A DNA stretch of 64,000 nt. Origin: Skermanella mucosa. GTDB lineage: Bacteria > Pseudomonadota > Alphaproteobacteria > Azospirillales > Azospirillaceae. The stretch lies in assembly GCF_016765655.2 (NCBI RefSeq), contig NZ_CP086107.1, positions 310,001 to 374,000 of the forward strand, read 5' to 3'. The first letter of the stretch is position 1; every line of letters starts with the position of its first letter. Below are positions 8,043-16,941 of the stretch, one piece after another. Both the position numbers and the translations under genes were made by a program. The notes below the pieces were generated by a model. The model worked only from the letters and a program-made list of their open reading frames with translations, was not told the origin of the DNA and did no database searches.

Positions 8043-9071
8043 TCAGCGGGAACCGCGCGGAGCCGGCCCGCAGGAGCTACGCAGGACCACCTGCGAGGGG
8101 AGGATTACCTGCTGCGGGGCCGCGGCCTGGGCGGTCAGCCGGCGCAGCATCAGGTCGGCGGCCAGTTGGCCGATTTCGTTGAAGTCGCGGACGATGCACG
8201 TGATCTCGGGGGTACAGACCAGGGCCATGTCGTCGGTGTCGATGCCGATGACCGACAGTTCGGCCGGAATGGCCCGGCCGAGGGCGCGCGATGCCAGGAT
8301 GACGCCGCGCAGCAGGCGGTTGCCGTCGGCGATGATGGCGGTCGGCGGGGTCGGCCCCTCGAGCAGCGTCAGGGCCGGGACGCTGCCGGCGGCGGTCGCC
8401 GCCGAAACCTGCACGACCGTCGCGCAGGATTCGGCGATGCCGGCCTCGGCCGCGGCGGTCCTGAAGGCGGTGGACCGCTCGATCACCGGGCGGATGCGCA
8501 ACTCGGGCACCAGGAGGGCGATGCGTCGATGGCCGAGCTGGACCAGATAGCGCACGACTTCGCGCATCGCCGTGGCATGGTCGCAGATCACCGAATCCAC
8601 CTCGGCGTTCAGCGGCAAGGTCCGGTCGAGCACCACCACGGGCGTCTTGAAGCGGCGCAGGGTGGTCAGCAGCTCCGGGTCCGCCTCGTCGGACACGTAC
8701 AGGACGACGCCGTCCACCTGCCTGGTCTGAAGCGACGCCAGCGCCTTCGCTTCGCGCACCGGGTTGAGCGCGCTGCTGGCCAGCAGCATGCCGAAGCCGG
8801 CTTCCGCCAGCCGCCGTTCGGCGGCCTGGGCGACGGCGGCGTTCGGATAGTTGGTCAGGTCGGGCACCAGGAAGCCGATCGTGCCGGTCAGGTTGGTCCG
8901 CATCGCCCGCGCCGCGAGGTTGGGCAGGTATCCCAGGCTGCGCATCGCTTCCTCCACGCGCAGGCGGGTGTCGGGGTGGACCAGCCCGGATCCGTTCGCC
9001 ACCCGGGACACAGTGATGTTGGAGACGCCGGCCGCCTTGGCCACGTCCTTCAAAGTCGGGCGGTTCTGCAT
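8043..9071 (-). CDS. LacI-family transcriptional regulator
   Basis: A 342-residue repressor. The N-terminal helix-turn-helix and hinge helix occupy residues 4-60 (LKDVAKAAGVSNITVSRVANG, then LGYLPNLAARAMRT). The rest is the periplasmic-binding-protein-like effector domain. It sits between the TRAP unit and the divergent enolase-family genes. Three similar operators flank the module, so it is the obvious candidate to control all three units. The effector is probably a sugar acid or its keto-deoxy product. Confidence 0.9.
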   Translation of the reverse strand: MQNRPTLKDVAKAAGVSNITVSRVANGSGLVHPDTRLRVEEAMRSLGYLPNLAARAMRTNLTGTIGFLVPDLTNYPNAAVAQAAERRLAEAGFGMLLASSALNPVREAKALASLQTRQVDGVVLYVSDEADPELLTTLRRFKTPVVVLDRTLPLNAEVDSVICDHATAMREVVRYLVQLGHRRIALLVPELRIRPVIERSTAFRTAAAEAGIAESCATVVQVSAATAAGSVPALTLLEGPTPPTAIIADGNRLLRGVILASRALGRAIPAELSVIGIDTDDMALVCTPEITCIVRDFNEIGQLAADLMLRRLTAQAAAPQQVILPSQVVLRSSCGPAPRGSR

Positions 9072-9106
9072 CCGGAAAAAGTCGCTTCTCGATGATGGGC
9101 AGCCGG

Positions 9107-9121
9107 CAGGAAACGTTCCTG
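9107..9121. promoter_or_regulatory. Inverted repeat in the lacI/enolase divergent promoter
   Basis: CAGGAA-ACG-TTCCTG has perfect 6-bp arms and contains the AACGTT core of the other operators, but matches them poorly outside it. It may be a weak fourth LacI site or a site for another regulator. Confidence 0.35.
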
Positions 9122-9168
9122 AAGCCGATCCTGCGGATAGCCGGTATTCAACAGCAAGGGTAGAGACG

Positions 9169-10350
9169 ATGCAAATCGAAGCGGTGGATTTCTTCTATGT
9201 CAAGATGCCCGACGTGACGACGGAGGGCGACGGCAGCCAGGACGCGCTGCTCGTCAGGGTCGCGGCCGGCGGCCATGTCGGATGGGGCGAATGCGAGGCG
9301 GCGCCGCTGGTCTCCATCGCCAGCCTCGTCTGCCCGCGCAGCCACGGCGCCTGCCAGCCGGTCATCGCCTCGGTCCTGGGCCAGACGTTCGACACGCCCG
9401 CCGACATCGCCCGCATCGCCCGGCTGGTGAAGCGCAACAGCCTGGACCTGCTGCAGACCGACCACACGCTGTCGGGGATCGAGATCGCCCTGTGGGACCT
9501 GCTCGGCAAGCGCCGCCAGGAGCCGGTCTGGCGTCTCCTGGGGTACGACCGCGCCTATGCCAAGAAGCCCTATGCTTCCGTCCTGTTCGGCGACACGCCG
9601 GACGAAACCCTGGAGAAGGCCCGCGGCATCCGGGCCCGGAGCTTCCAGGCCGCCAAGTTCGGCTGGGGTCCCTATGGTACCGGATCGGTCGACGCGGACC
9701 GCGACCAGGTCCACGCCGCGCGGGAGGGGCTGGGTCCGGACGGCATCCTGCTGATCGATGCCGGAACGGTTTGGGAGGACGACGTCCAGGCCGCCGCCGC
9801 CAGGCTTCCGGCCCTCGCCGAAGCGGGAGCGACGTGGCTCGAGGAACCCTTCGTCTCCGGCGCGATCGAGGCCTATGCGGCGCTTGCCCGGCAGTCGCCG
9901 GTCCGTCTCGCCGGCGGCGAGGGCTGCCATGACGTTCACATGGCCCGCCACATGATTGATGGCGCCGGCCTCGGCTTCGTCCAGATCGACACGGGGCGTA
10001 TCGGCGGCATCGGTCCGGCCTTCGAGGTCGCGCGTCACGCCGCGGCCAGGGGCGTGACCTTCGTGAACCACACCTTCACGTCCAACCTGGCGCTCAGCGC
10101 GTCGCTCCAGCCGTTCGCGGGACTGGCCGGCCACGAGATCTGCGAATACCCGATCGAAACCAAGCCGGTCGCGCGCGACCTGACGGTGGAACGGCTGGCT
10201 CCCGACGCGGACGGGATGATCAGGCTGCCCGAACGGCCCGGCCTGGGCATGACGATCGATTTCGACACCGTGCGCCGCTATCTGGTCGAAGTGCGCATCG
10301 AGGTGGACGGGGCGACGCTCTACGAGACGCCACCGGTGCCGGCCGGCTGA
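9169..10350 (+). CDS. Enolase-superfamily enzyme (mandelate racemase/muconate lactonizing family)
   Basis: A 393-residue acid-sugar dehydratase, racemase or cycloisomerase. The capping domain ends near residue 125 and the barrel carries the three metal ligands: Asp198 (LLIDAGT), Glu225 (WLEEPF) and Glu251 (GGEGCHD). Lys163 (AAKFGWG) and His301 (VNHTFTSN, paired with Asp274) are the likely general bases, so it is of mandelate-racemase type. The ATG at 9169 begins the conserved domain directly. It is divergent from lacI and 116 bp before a second enolase-superfamily gene, which implies sequential or alternative steps on related acids. Confidence 0.87.
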   Translation: MQIEAVDFFYVKMPDVTTEGDGSQDALLVRVAAGGHVGWGECEAAPLVSIASLVCPRSHGACQPVIASVLGQTFDTPADIARIARLVKRNSLDLLQTDHTLSGIEIALWDLLGKRRQEPVWRLLGYDRAYAKKPYASVLFGDTPDETLEKARGIRARSFQAAKFGWGPYGTGSVDADRDQVHAAREGLGPDGILLIDAGTVWEDDVQAAAARLPALAEAGATWLEEPFVSGAIEAYAALARQSPVRLAGGEGCHDVHMARHMIDGAGLGFVQIDTGRIGGIGPAFEVARHAAARGVTFVNHTFTSNLALSASLQPFAGLAGHEICEYPIETKPVARDLTVERLAPDADGMIRLPERPGLGMTIDFDTVRRYLVEVRIEVDGATLYETPPVPAG

Positions 10351-10383
10351 TCCGCCGGGCGCTTGCCGTCCGGCCAAGCTTAT

Positions 10384-10397
10384 GGTTACGTTATCAT
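10384..10397. promoter_or_regulatory. LacI-type operator, copy 3
   Basis: GGTTACGTTATCAT and its flanks match the inverse of copy 1 at 15 of 18 positions (10381-10398). It lies about 70 bp before the DgoD-like gene, a promoter-proximal position. Confidence 0.55.
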
Positions 10398-10466
10398 CAA
10401 GAAGATCATACCGGACGGCGCAGCCCCCAGACGGCTGCGATCGGACCGGGCCGGGAGGAGGACGGG

Positions 10467-11639
10467 ATGAAGATCATCGACGTGACCACGACCGTCGTGA
10501 ACGCGGAGATGCGGAACTGGGTGTTCGTGAAGATCGCCACCGACCAGGGCCTGCACGGCTGGGGCGAGGCGACCCTGGAATGGAAGACCCGGGCCGTGGT
10601 CGGCGCCATCGAGGACCTGAAACCCATTCTGCTGGGCCGCGATCCCCGCGACATCCGGCAGAATGTCCGGGCGCTGGTCAAGCACGGCTTCTGGAAGGTC
10701 GGCGCCATCGGCATGACCGCGATCAGCGGCCTGGAACATGCCATGTGGGACATCTTCGGCAAGTCGGCCGGGCTGCCGGTCTGGCGCCTTCTCGGCGGCA
10801 AGGTGCGCGACCGGGTGCGCATATACACCCATCTCGGCCTGGGCGACATGCGCGCCGTCTATGGCGCGCTGGAAGCGGACCGGCTCGCGGAGTCGGCCGC
10901 CGGCCTCGTCGCGCTGGGCTATACGGCGTTCAAGGTCGTGCTCTCCCCCTATACCCACCATACCGTCACGGGAGAGGGGCTCCGGCTGGTCGAAACGACC
11001 ATGGCGGCCTTGCGCGGGACGGTCGGCGACGACGTCGAGATCATGCTCGACTTCCATGGCCGGCCGGCATCGGCGAAGGCGGCGCTGCAATATGTGCGGG
11101 TGGTCGAGCCGTTCCGGCCGATGTTCGTCGAGGAGCCGATCCAGCCGGGCGACGTCCAGTCCCTGGCCGAGATCAGGCGGGCCGCCGCCTGTCCGATCGC
11201 GACCGGAGAGCGCCTGATCGGCCATGACGAGTTCGAGCCGGTCATCGCCGCCCGGGCGGTCGATATCGTCCAGCCCGACCTGAACCATTGCGGCGGCCTG
11301 CTCGAAGCGCAGGCCATAGCGGCCGCCGCGTCGGTCGCCGGTATCGGCGTGGCGCCGCACAATCCCAACGGCCCGATCGCCGCCGCGGCGGCCCTGCATT
11401 TCGCCGTCGCCACGCCCAACCACGTGATCCAGGAAGTCATGGACAAGTCCGTTCCCTGGTACGACGAGGTGCTGGTGCGGACCCCCGTACGGCGCGAGGG
11501 CGCTTGGTGGCTTCTGCCGGACGCCCCGGGCTTGGGCATCGAGGTCGACGAGGCGGCGGCGGCCCGCCATCCCTTCGAGCAGGAAGTCTTCGCATCCCTG
11601 GAGGCCGTGATGGACGACGGCACCATCGTCGACTGGTAA
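10467..11639 (+). CDS. Galactonate-dehydratase-like enolase-superfamily enzyme
   Basis: A 390-residue protein that converts an aldonic acid to its 2-keto-3-deoxy acid. It resembles DgoD: metal ligands Asp195 (MLDFHGR), Glu222 (VEEP) and Glu248 (TGERL), His197 as one acid/base, and His298 in PHNPNGPI as the other. D-galactonate is the family's best-known substrate, but relatives use other C5-C6 acids, so no symbol is given. The ATG at 10467 follows GGGAGGAGG. An aldolase gene starts 65 bp downstream, giving a dehydratase-aldolase pair, and a LacI operator lies upstream. Confidence 0.85.
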   Translation: MKIIDVTTTVVNAEMRNWVFVKIATDQGLHGWGEATLEWKTRAVVGAIEDLKPILLGRDPRDIRQNVRALVKHGFWKVGAIGMTAISGLEHAMWDIFGKSAGLPVWRLLGGKVRDRVRIYTHLGLGDMRAVYGALEADRLAESAAGLVALGYTAFKVVLSPYTHHTVTGEGLRLVETTMAALRGTVGDDVEIMLDFHGRPASAKAALQYVRVVEPFRPMFVEEPIQPGDVQSLAEIRRAAACPIATGERLIGHDEFEPVIAARAVDIVQPDLNHCGGLLEAQAIAAAASVAGIGVAPHNPNGPIAAAAALHFAVATPNHVIQEVMDKSVPWYDEVLVRTPVRREGAWWLLPDAPGLGIEVDEAAAARHPFEQEVFASLEAVMDDGTIVDW

Positions 11640-11704
11640 TCCGGGGCCGCACCTTTCCGCCGCCCCTTTCCGCCGATCGCAAGTCCGTCGCCAGAGGAGT
11701 CGCC

Positions 11705-12619
11705 ATGTCCGTCAGCCCAGGGACCGGTCCCGGTACGCTCGCCGGCATCCATCCGATCCTGTACGCCTTCTTCAATGCCGACGGCACGCTCGACCGGGGA
11801 GCGATGCGCCGTCAGGTCGACGCCCTGATCGCGATGGGGGCGCACGGCATCGCCGTGCTGGGACTGGCGACGGAGGTCCGCAGCCTGACGCCCGCCGAAC
11901 GCCGCATGCTGATGGACTGGACCGCCGAGGATGTCGGCGGCAGGGTTCCCCTGGCGGTGACCATCTTCGAGCCCACGGCCGAGGCTCAGATCGCGGCGGC
12001 GCGCCATGCCCGCTCGGTCGGGGCGGACTGGCTGATCCTCCAGCCGCCGCCGGGTGCCGGCACGCCCGAGGACGACCTGGTCGATTTCTTCGGCACGGTC
12101 GGATCGGCCGTCGAACTGCCGTTCGCCATCCAGAACGCGCCCGAATATCTGGGGGTCGGGCTGACCGCGCCGGGGCTGCGGACCTTGGCGTCGAGATGCC
12201 CGCAGTTCCGCCTGCTGAAGGGCGAAGCGTCGGCCGTCGCCATCGCCGCCCTGATCGGGGACACCGGGGATCGGCTCACCGTCTTCAACGGCCGGGGCGG
12301 GCTGGAGATCGTCGACAATCTCGCGGCCGGCTGCGCCGGCATCATCCCGGCCCCGGACGTCGCCGATCGCCTGATCGGGATCCATGCCGCCTTCGCGGCC
12401 GGCGACGAGCACGGAGCGCGGGAGCGCTATGCCGAGATCCTTCCGGTGATCGTCTTCGTCATGCAGTCGATCGACAGCCTGCTGACCTATGGCAAGCTGC
12501 TTGCCGCCCGGCGGCTCGGCCTGCGCGACCCGGTCCAGCGGAACCCGGCGTTGAGGCCGACCGCCTTCGGCCTGTCCTGCCTGGATCGCTGGACCGGCCG
12601 GCTCGGCCGGTTCGAGTAA
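11705..12619 (+). CDS. Dihydrodipicolinate synthase/N-acetylneuraminate lyase family protein
   Basis: A class I aldolase-fold protein of 304 residues. Lys172 (RLLKGEAS) is the Schiff-base lysine and Tyr148 (QNAPEYLG) is the family tyrosine. The usual GTTGE loop is replaced by GLATEV, as in many sugar-acid aldolases and dehydratases, so lysine synthesis is unlikely. The start has GAGGAG upstream. Placed after a sugar-acid dehydratase, it probably cleaves or dehydrates the 2-keto-3-deoxy acid, giving pyruvate plus an aldehyde or 2-oxoglutarate semialdehyde. This pathway step is inference. Confidence 0.86.
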   Translation: MSVSPGTGPGTLAGIHPILYAFFNADGTLDRGAMRRQVDALIAMGAHGIAVLGLATEVRSLTPAERRMLMDWTAEDVGGRVPLAVTIFEPTAEAQIAAARHARSVGADWLILQPPPGAGTPEDDLVDFFGTVGSAVELPFAIQNAPEYLGVGLTAPGLRTLASRCPQFRLLKGEASAVAIAALIGDTGDRLTVFNGRGGLEIVDNLAAGCAGIIPAPDVADRLIGIHAAFAAGDEHGARERYAEILPVIVFVMQSIDSLLTYGKLLAARRLGLRDPVQRNPALRPTAFGLSCLDRWTGRLGRFE

Positions 12620-12661
12620 CCGGGCGGCGCCAGCCGGACGGCAAGGTCATCGACCGCAGGT

Positions 12662-12687
12662 CGGAGCGACGCCCCGCCGGCGCTCCG
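12662..12687. terminator. Inverted repeat between convergent genes
   Basis: CGGAGCG and CGCTCCG arms around a 12-nt loop lie in the 84-bp gap between convergent genes. There is no T-tract, so its role as a terminator is a guess. Confidence 0.3.
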
Positions 12688-12703
12688 GCCGGGACGTCCC
12701 TGG

Positions 12704-13633
12704 TCAGGATCCGTCCGGCGCGCGGGTTCCGAGAATCGCCAGAAGCGCGCGGTCCCGCTCCTGCTCCAGCTGCCCGATCGTCCGTCCCGCCGCCTCGCGG
12801 TCGACGCCGCCCACCACCTGGCGCTTCAGGTCCTCGTCCACCGTGGGCGTGCCCAGGTCGTTCCAGCGATGCATCTGGCTGGGGCCGAGATGGTCCAGGT
12901 AATGGGCGATGCCGCCGGCCCCTCCTCCCAGATGGTAGGTCATGAACGGCCCCATGACGGCCCAGCGCAGGCCGGGCCCGGCGGTGATCGCGGCATCCAC
13001 GTCCTCGACGTCCGCGATGCCCTGCTCGACGATGTACAGCGCTTCCCGCCACAGGGCGGCCGTCAGGCGGTTGGCTATGTGGCCGGTCGCCTCGCGGTTC
13101 AGGATCACCGGACGCTTGCCGATCGCCGCGTAGAATTCCGCCGCCCGGCGGCAGGCGTCGGGTTCGCCGACCAGTTCCACCAGCGGCACCAGGTGCGGCG
13201 GATTGAACGGGTGGGCGATCACGACGCGGCCCGGATCGGCGCAGTCCCGCACCATCCGGCTGCGCAGCAGCGACGAGGTGCTGGACGCGATCAGCGCTCC
13301 CTTCGGTGCGGCCCGGTCGAGCCGGGCCAGCAGGTCGATCTTCAGGTCCAGCCGCTCGGGCGCGTTCTCCTGGACGAAGTCCGCGTCCCGCACCGCCTCC
13401 TCCGGCCCGTCCCGGAAGGTCAGCCGGCCCTGTCCGCGCAGGCCCAGCCGGGCCAGCACCGGCCGGATGGCCTCGACCGCGGCCTCCAGGCGGCCGCCGG
13501 CGCCGGGCGCCGGGTCGGTCGCCGCCACGTCGAGGCCGCAGCCCAGGAACAGCGCCGTCCAGCTCGCCCCGACGGTGCCGGTCCCGACGACGGCGACACG
13601 GCGGATCCCGGTGTCCGATATGTTCATGTCCAT
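12704..13633 (-). CDS. 3-hydroxyacyl-CoA dehydrogenase-family protein (L-carnitine dehydrogenase/lambda-crystallin type)
   Basis: A 309-residue NAD-dependent beta-hydroxy-acid dehydrogenase. The Rossmann motif GTGTVGASW is at residues 17-25, ASSTSS near 116-121, and the catalytic pair is His141 (HPFNPP) with Glu153. The short single-C-domain form and the sequence after HPFNPP fit carnitine dehydrogenase and gulonate dehydrogenase more than CoA-thioester enzymes. I prefer the ATG at 13633, behind GGGAG. An ATG at 13657 overlaps the permease stop as ATGA and is possible. It may oxidise the acid brought in by the adjoining TAXI-TRAP system; BKACE would then cleave the keto product. Confidence 0.82.
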   Translation of the reverse strand: MDMNISDTGIRRVAVVGTGTVGASWTALFLGCGLDVAATDPAPGAGGRLEAAVEAIRPVLARLGLRGQGRLTFRDGPEEAVRDADFVQENAPERLDLKIDLLARLDRAAPKGALIASSTSSLLRSRMVRDCADPGRVVIAHPFNPPHLVPLVELVGEPDACRRAAEFYAAIGKRPVILNREATGHIANRLTAALWREALYIVEQGIADVEDVDAAITAGPGLRWAVMGPFMTYHLGGGAGGIAHYLDHLGPSQMHRWNDLGTPTVDEDLKRQVVGGVDREAAGRTIGQLEQERDRALLAILGTRAPDGS

Positions 13634-13653
13634 GTTCCTGTCTCCCGCTTCCG

Positions 13654-15519
13654 TCATCCGCGCCCGGCCGCCAGGGGGACCGGCCGCCGCCCCATGCCGA
13701 ACGCCAGGACGAGCATCACGCCCGCCAGGATCGGACCGATCCACCAGGGCAGGATCGCCAGCGCCCCGACGGCCACGAAGAACGCCGTGTCCAGCACCCG
13801 CCGGGCGAAGATCCGCATGCCGCCCAGCAGGCAGGAGGTGGCGACCACCAGGATCAGCCCCGACACGGCGGCCTCGGCGATCTGCATCGCGCCGCCGAAG
13901 CCCAGCATTCCGGGATACAGGAAGAACATGAACGGGATCATGTAGGTCACCGCCGCCAGGCGGACCGCCTCGACCGCGACCGGCATCCAGTTCGTCTGCG
14001 CGATCCCGGAGGCGACGAAGACGGCGACGCAGACCGGCGGCGTGATCACCGAGATGGTCGCGAAATAGAACACGAACATGTGCGCGACCAGCGGCTCCAC
14101 CCCGGCGGCGACCAGCGCCGGCGCCAGCACCGCCGCGACCAGCACGTAGGCCGCGGTGGTCGGAATGCCCATCCCCATGACCAGGCAGACGCCCGCGACG
14201 ATCAGCGCGACCAGGAAGAGCGAGTTGCCCGCGACGGCGACGATCAGCGAGGACAGGGTGACGCCGATTCCGGTCATGTTGATCATCGATACCAGGATCT
14301 GCGCCCCGGCCAGCAGAACGCCGATGATCACCAGCCCGCGGCCGGCGTCGCCCAGGCCCTCGACGATGCGGGCGGCGATGTCGCGCGGCCGGTCGACCCC
14401 CGCCCGGGTCGCCACGAATCCGGCCAGCAGCCCGACGATTCCGAAGAAGGCCGCGGTCTGGATCGAGCGTCCGGTCAGGATGCCGAAGAAGAGGCCGCCC
14501 AGGGCGGCGGCGATCGGCAGCATCCGGCGCGGGGCGAGGATCGACGGCCAGGACGGCAATTCCTCGTCCGGCACGATCCGCAGGCCCCGCTGGACCGCCA
14601 CCACATGGACGGTGGCGAACACGGCGGCGTAGAAGAAGATCGCGGGCAGCAGGGCGGCGACCGCGATGGTCAGGTAGCTGGTGCCCAGGATCTCGGCCAT
14701 GACGAAGGCGGCGGCGCCCAGGATCGGCGGCGCGATCTGCCCGCCGGTGGAGGCGACCGCTTCCACCGCGGCCGCGAAGGCCGGCGGATAGCCCAGGCGC
14801 TTCATCATCGGGATCGTGAAGTTGCCCGTCGTGGCGACGTTGGCGACGGCGCTGCCGCTGACCATGCCGAACAGGCCGGAGGCGATGGTCGCGATCTTGG
14901 CGGCGCCCCCCGGACTGCGGCCGCCGACCCGCATGGCCAGATCGATGAAGGCCTGTCCGCCGCCGGTATGCAGAAGCAGGCTGCCGAACAGGACGAAGGC
15001 GGCGATCGTGGTGGCCGCGACGCCCAGCAGCATGCCCCAGATCCCCAGATCGCCCAGGAACAGGGTCTCGGTCACGAAGGCCTGGTCGAAGCCGCGATGA
15101 CCCAGCCGGCCGGGAATCGCGTCGCCGAACAGGGCATACGCGAGTCCGAGCGTCACCAGTCCCGGGAAGACCCATCCGATCGCGCGGCGCGACAGCTCCA
15201 GGATGGTCAGCACGAGCCCCGCCGTCAGCGCCATGTCGAGCGGGGTCGCCCAGGGCAGGGCCGACATGATGTCGGCATAGTTCACCACGATGTAGCCGCA
15301 CGCGAAGACGGTGACCGCCGCCAGGGCGAGATCGACGGCGATGCCGGCGGGACGCCAGCGGCGCCCCTCCCCCAGCGGATAGACCAGCAGCCCGAGGCAG
15401 ACGACCAGGGCAAGGAAGATCGCCCGCTGGACCAGGCTCTCGTAGGGGCCGAACGCCGAGGTGTAGAGGATGAACGCGCCCACCGCCACGGCCAGCGCGG
15501 TCGCTGCCTTCCGTCTCAT
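13654..15519 (-). CDS. TAXI-type TRAP transporter fused permease (DctQM)
   Basis: A 621-residue membrane protein. The N-terminal third (four helices) is the DctQ-like part and the rest is the DctM-like part, with SGSAVANVATTGNFTIP and VAATTIAAFVLFGSLL typical of the TAXI subfamily. The start at 15519 gives MRRKAATALAVAVGAF. The receptor gene ends 13 bp upstream. Together they import an organic acid with a cation gradient; known TAXI substrates are few. Confidence 0.9.
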   Translation of the reverse strand: MRRKAATALAVAVGAFILYTSAFGPYESLVQRAIFLALVVCLGLLVYPLGEGRRWRPAGIAVDLALAAVTVFACGYIVVNYADIMSALPWATPLDMALTAGLVLTILELSRRAIGWVFPGLVTLGLAYALFGDAIPGRLGHRGFDQAFVTETLFLGDLGIWGMLLGVAATTIAAFVLFGSLLLHTGGGQAFIDLAMRVGGRSPGGAAKIATIASGLFGMVSGSAVANVATTGNFTIPMMKRLGYPPAFAAAVEAVASTGGQIAPPILGAAAFVMAEILGTSYLTIAVAALLPAIFFYAAVFATVHVVAVQRGLRIVPDEELPSWPSILAPRRMLPIAAALGGLFFGILTGRSIQTAAFFGIVGLLAGFVATRAGVDRPRDIAARIVEGLGDAGRGLVIIGVLLAGAQILVSMINMTGIGVTLSSLIVAVAGNSLFLVALIVAGVCLVMGMGIPTTAAYVLVAAVLAPALVAAGVEPLVAHMFVFYFATISVITPPVCVAVFVASGIAQTNWMPVAVEAVRLAAVTYMIPFMFFLYPGMLGFGGAMQIAEAAVSGLILVVATSCLLGGMRIFARRVLDTAFFVAVGALAILPWWIGPILAGVMLVLAFGMGRRPVPLAAGRG

Positions 15520-15532
15520 CGGGATGCTCCGG

Positions 15533-16513
15533 TCACGACTTCGGCCTGATCGCGTCGGGGATCTCGACGCCCTTCTCCCGGAAATAGCGGGCCGCTCCGG
15601 GGTGAAGCGGAACGGTGCCGTTCTCCATGGTCAGTTCGGTCAGGTCGACGCCCTTCAGGTCGGCCAGGGCGTTGGCCTGCACCGTGGTGTCCTCCATGGC
15701 CGCCTTGGTGATCCGGTATGCCGTCTCCTCGTCCATGCCGGGGGAGGCGTGGACCGCCAGGCCGAAGCTCCAGGTCGTGTAGGCCGGAACGCCGTCGGCC
15801 GCACCGGCCGGGATCTCGATCACCGAGATGTCGGGGCTTCCTTTCCGCAGGATCTCCGCCTGCTCCCCGGTCAGCGACAGCACCTTGACCGGCGTCAGCG
15901 TGGAGATGTCCAGGCTGGACGCGTCCAGCTTGCTGCCGACGCCCGACTTGGCGTAGCCGACCAGGCGATTGTCCTTGATCATGTCGACCACGTCGGTGGT
16001 CGAGCCGCGGACAAGGTCGGGGGAGATGCCGAGCGCCTCCAAGACCGCTTCGGTGGTCTGTTCGGTCGCCGAACCCCGGATGCCGGGATTGAACCGCTTG
16101 CCCTCCAGTCCGGCCAGGCTGTCCACGCCCGCGTCGGCGCGGACCACGACGTTCTGGGGCGCCACCGAATAGACCCACAGCAGGCGGTTGTCGATCGGCC
16201 GGCCCTTGAAGTCCCGTTCGCCGGCATAGGCGTGCTGGCCGACATTGGTGGTGACCAGCCCCAGGTCGATCTGATCGCGCGCGATCCGGCGCAGGTTGTC
16301 GACGGTGGCGCCCGTCTCGACGACCGACGCCTCGACCCCCGGCACCTGGTCGTTGATCAGCTTGGCGAGCGACACGAAATAGCCGTACTGGCTGGACGAG
16401 GCGGAAGTCGAGCCGATCAGCAGCTTCCCCCCGCCCTGGGCTTGGGCGACGCCGCCCGCCAGCAGCATGGAAGCCGCCACGGCGGATGCGAGCAGGACCT
16501 TCTTGAGCAGCAT
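15533..16513 (-). CDS. TAXI-family TRAP solute receptor
   Basis: A periplasmic receptor of 326 residues with a 25-residue signal peptide (cut about VAQA-QGGG) and the TAXI pattern LLIGSTSASSSQYGYFVSLAKLI. It lies 5' of the fused permease in one unit. AAG-rich upstream sequence and the ATG at 16513 agree with the signal peptide. The ligand is unknown; the surrounding beta-hydroxy-acid genes suggest a carnitine- or terpenoid-like acid, as inference. Confidence 0.9.
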   Translation of the reverse strand: MLLKKVLLASAVAASMLLAGGVAQAQGGGKLLIGSTSASSSQYGYFVSLAKLINDQVPGVEASVVETGATVDNLRRIARDQIDLGLVTTNVGQHAYAGERDFKGRPIDNRLLWVYSVAPQNVVVRADAGVDSLAGLEGKRFNPGIRGSATEQTTEAVLEALGISPDLVRGSTTDVVDMIKDNRLVGYAKSGVGSKLDASSLDISTLTPVKVLSLTGEQAEILRKGSPDISVIEIPAGAADGVPAYTTWSFGLAVHASPGMDEETAYRITKAAMEDTTVQANALADLKGVDLTELTMENGTVPLHPGAARYFREKGVEIPDAIRPKS

Positions 16514-16560
16514 TCTTCTCTCCCTTGGTTCTTTTGGTTGCGCTTACCGGCCGGATGGCG

Positions 16561-16941
16561 TCAGCCCGTTCCCGACAGCAGGCCCTCCGGGATCTCGACC
16601 GTCAGGGTCAGCAGCAGGAACGACAGCGTCTTGCCGTGGCCGTCGAGGTTCAAGCTCTGGTTGACCCCGCCGTCGAGCACGTCGTCGATCACGAAGTTCA
16701 AGGCTCCCAGGTTCGGCAGCACGTGGCGGCTGATCCTCCCCGGGCATCGGTGGGCGAACAGGGCGCGTACCCGATCCTCGGTGACCTGCTCGACGAGGGG
16801 GGCGAACAGTTCCGGCCTGAAGGCGATGACGCTCGCGTTGAGCCGGTTCCCCTTGTCGCCGGTCCTGGCGTGGGCCACGGCATGCAGCGGGACCGTAACC
16901 GTTCCGGAGGACGGTTCGCCCGGCGTCGCGGTCTCAGGCAT
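16561..16941 (-). CDS. AtuA-related small protein (AtuA C-terminal-like domain)
   Basis: A 126-residue protein containing HARTGDKGNRLNASVIAF and GGVNQSLNLDGHGKTLSFLLLTL, the conserved blocks of the domain that is fused to the C-terminus of AtuA in Pseudomonas. Here it is a separate gene starting at 16941, overlapping the AtuA gene by 8 bp. AtuA was named for acyclic-terpene use, but its biochemical reaction is not settled. The overlap suggests the two products form one complex. Confidence 0.8.
   Translation of the reverse strand: MPETATPGEPSSGTVTVPLHAVAHARTGDKGNRLNASVIAFRPELFAPLVEQVTEDRVRALFAHRCPGRISRHVLPNLGALNFVIDDVLDGGVNQSLNLDGHGKTLSFLLLTLTVEIPEGLLSGTG

Noticed and set aside
12704..15301. 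Reading the dehydrogenase as the end of an 865-residue fusion protein
   Set aside because: The upstream part is an out-of-frame shadow of the TAXI permease; the real gene starts at 13633 (or 13657).
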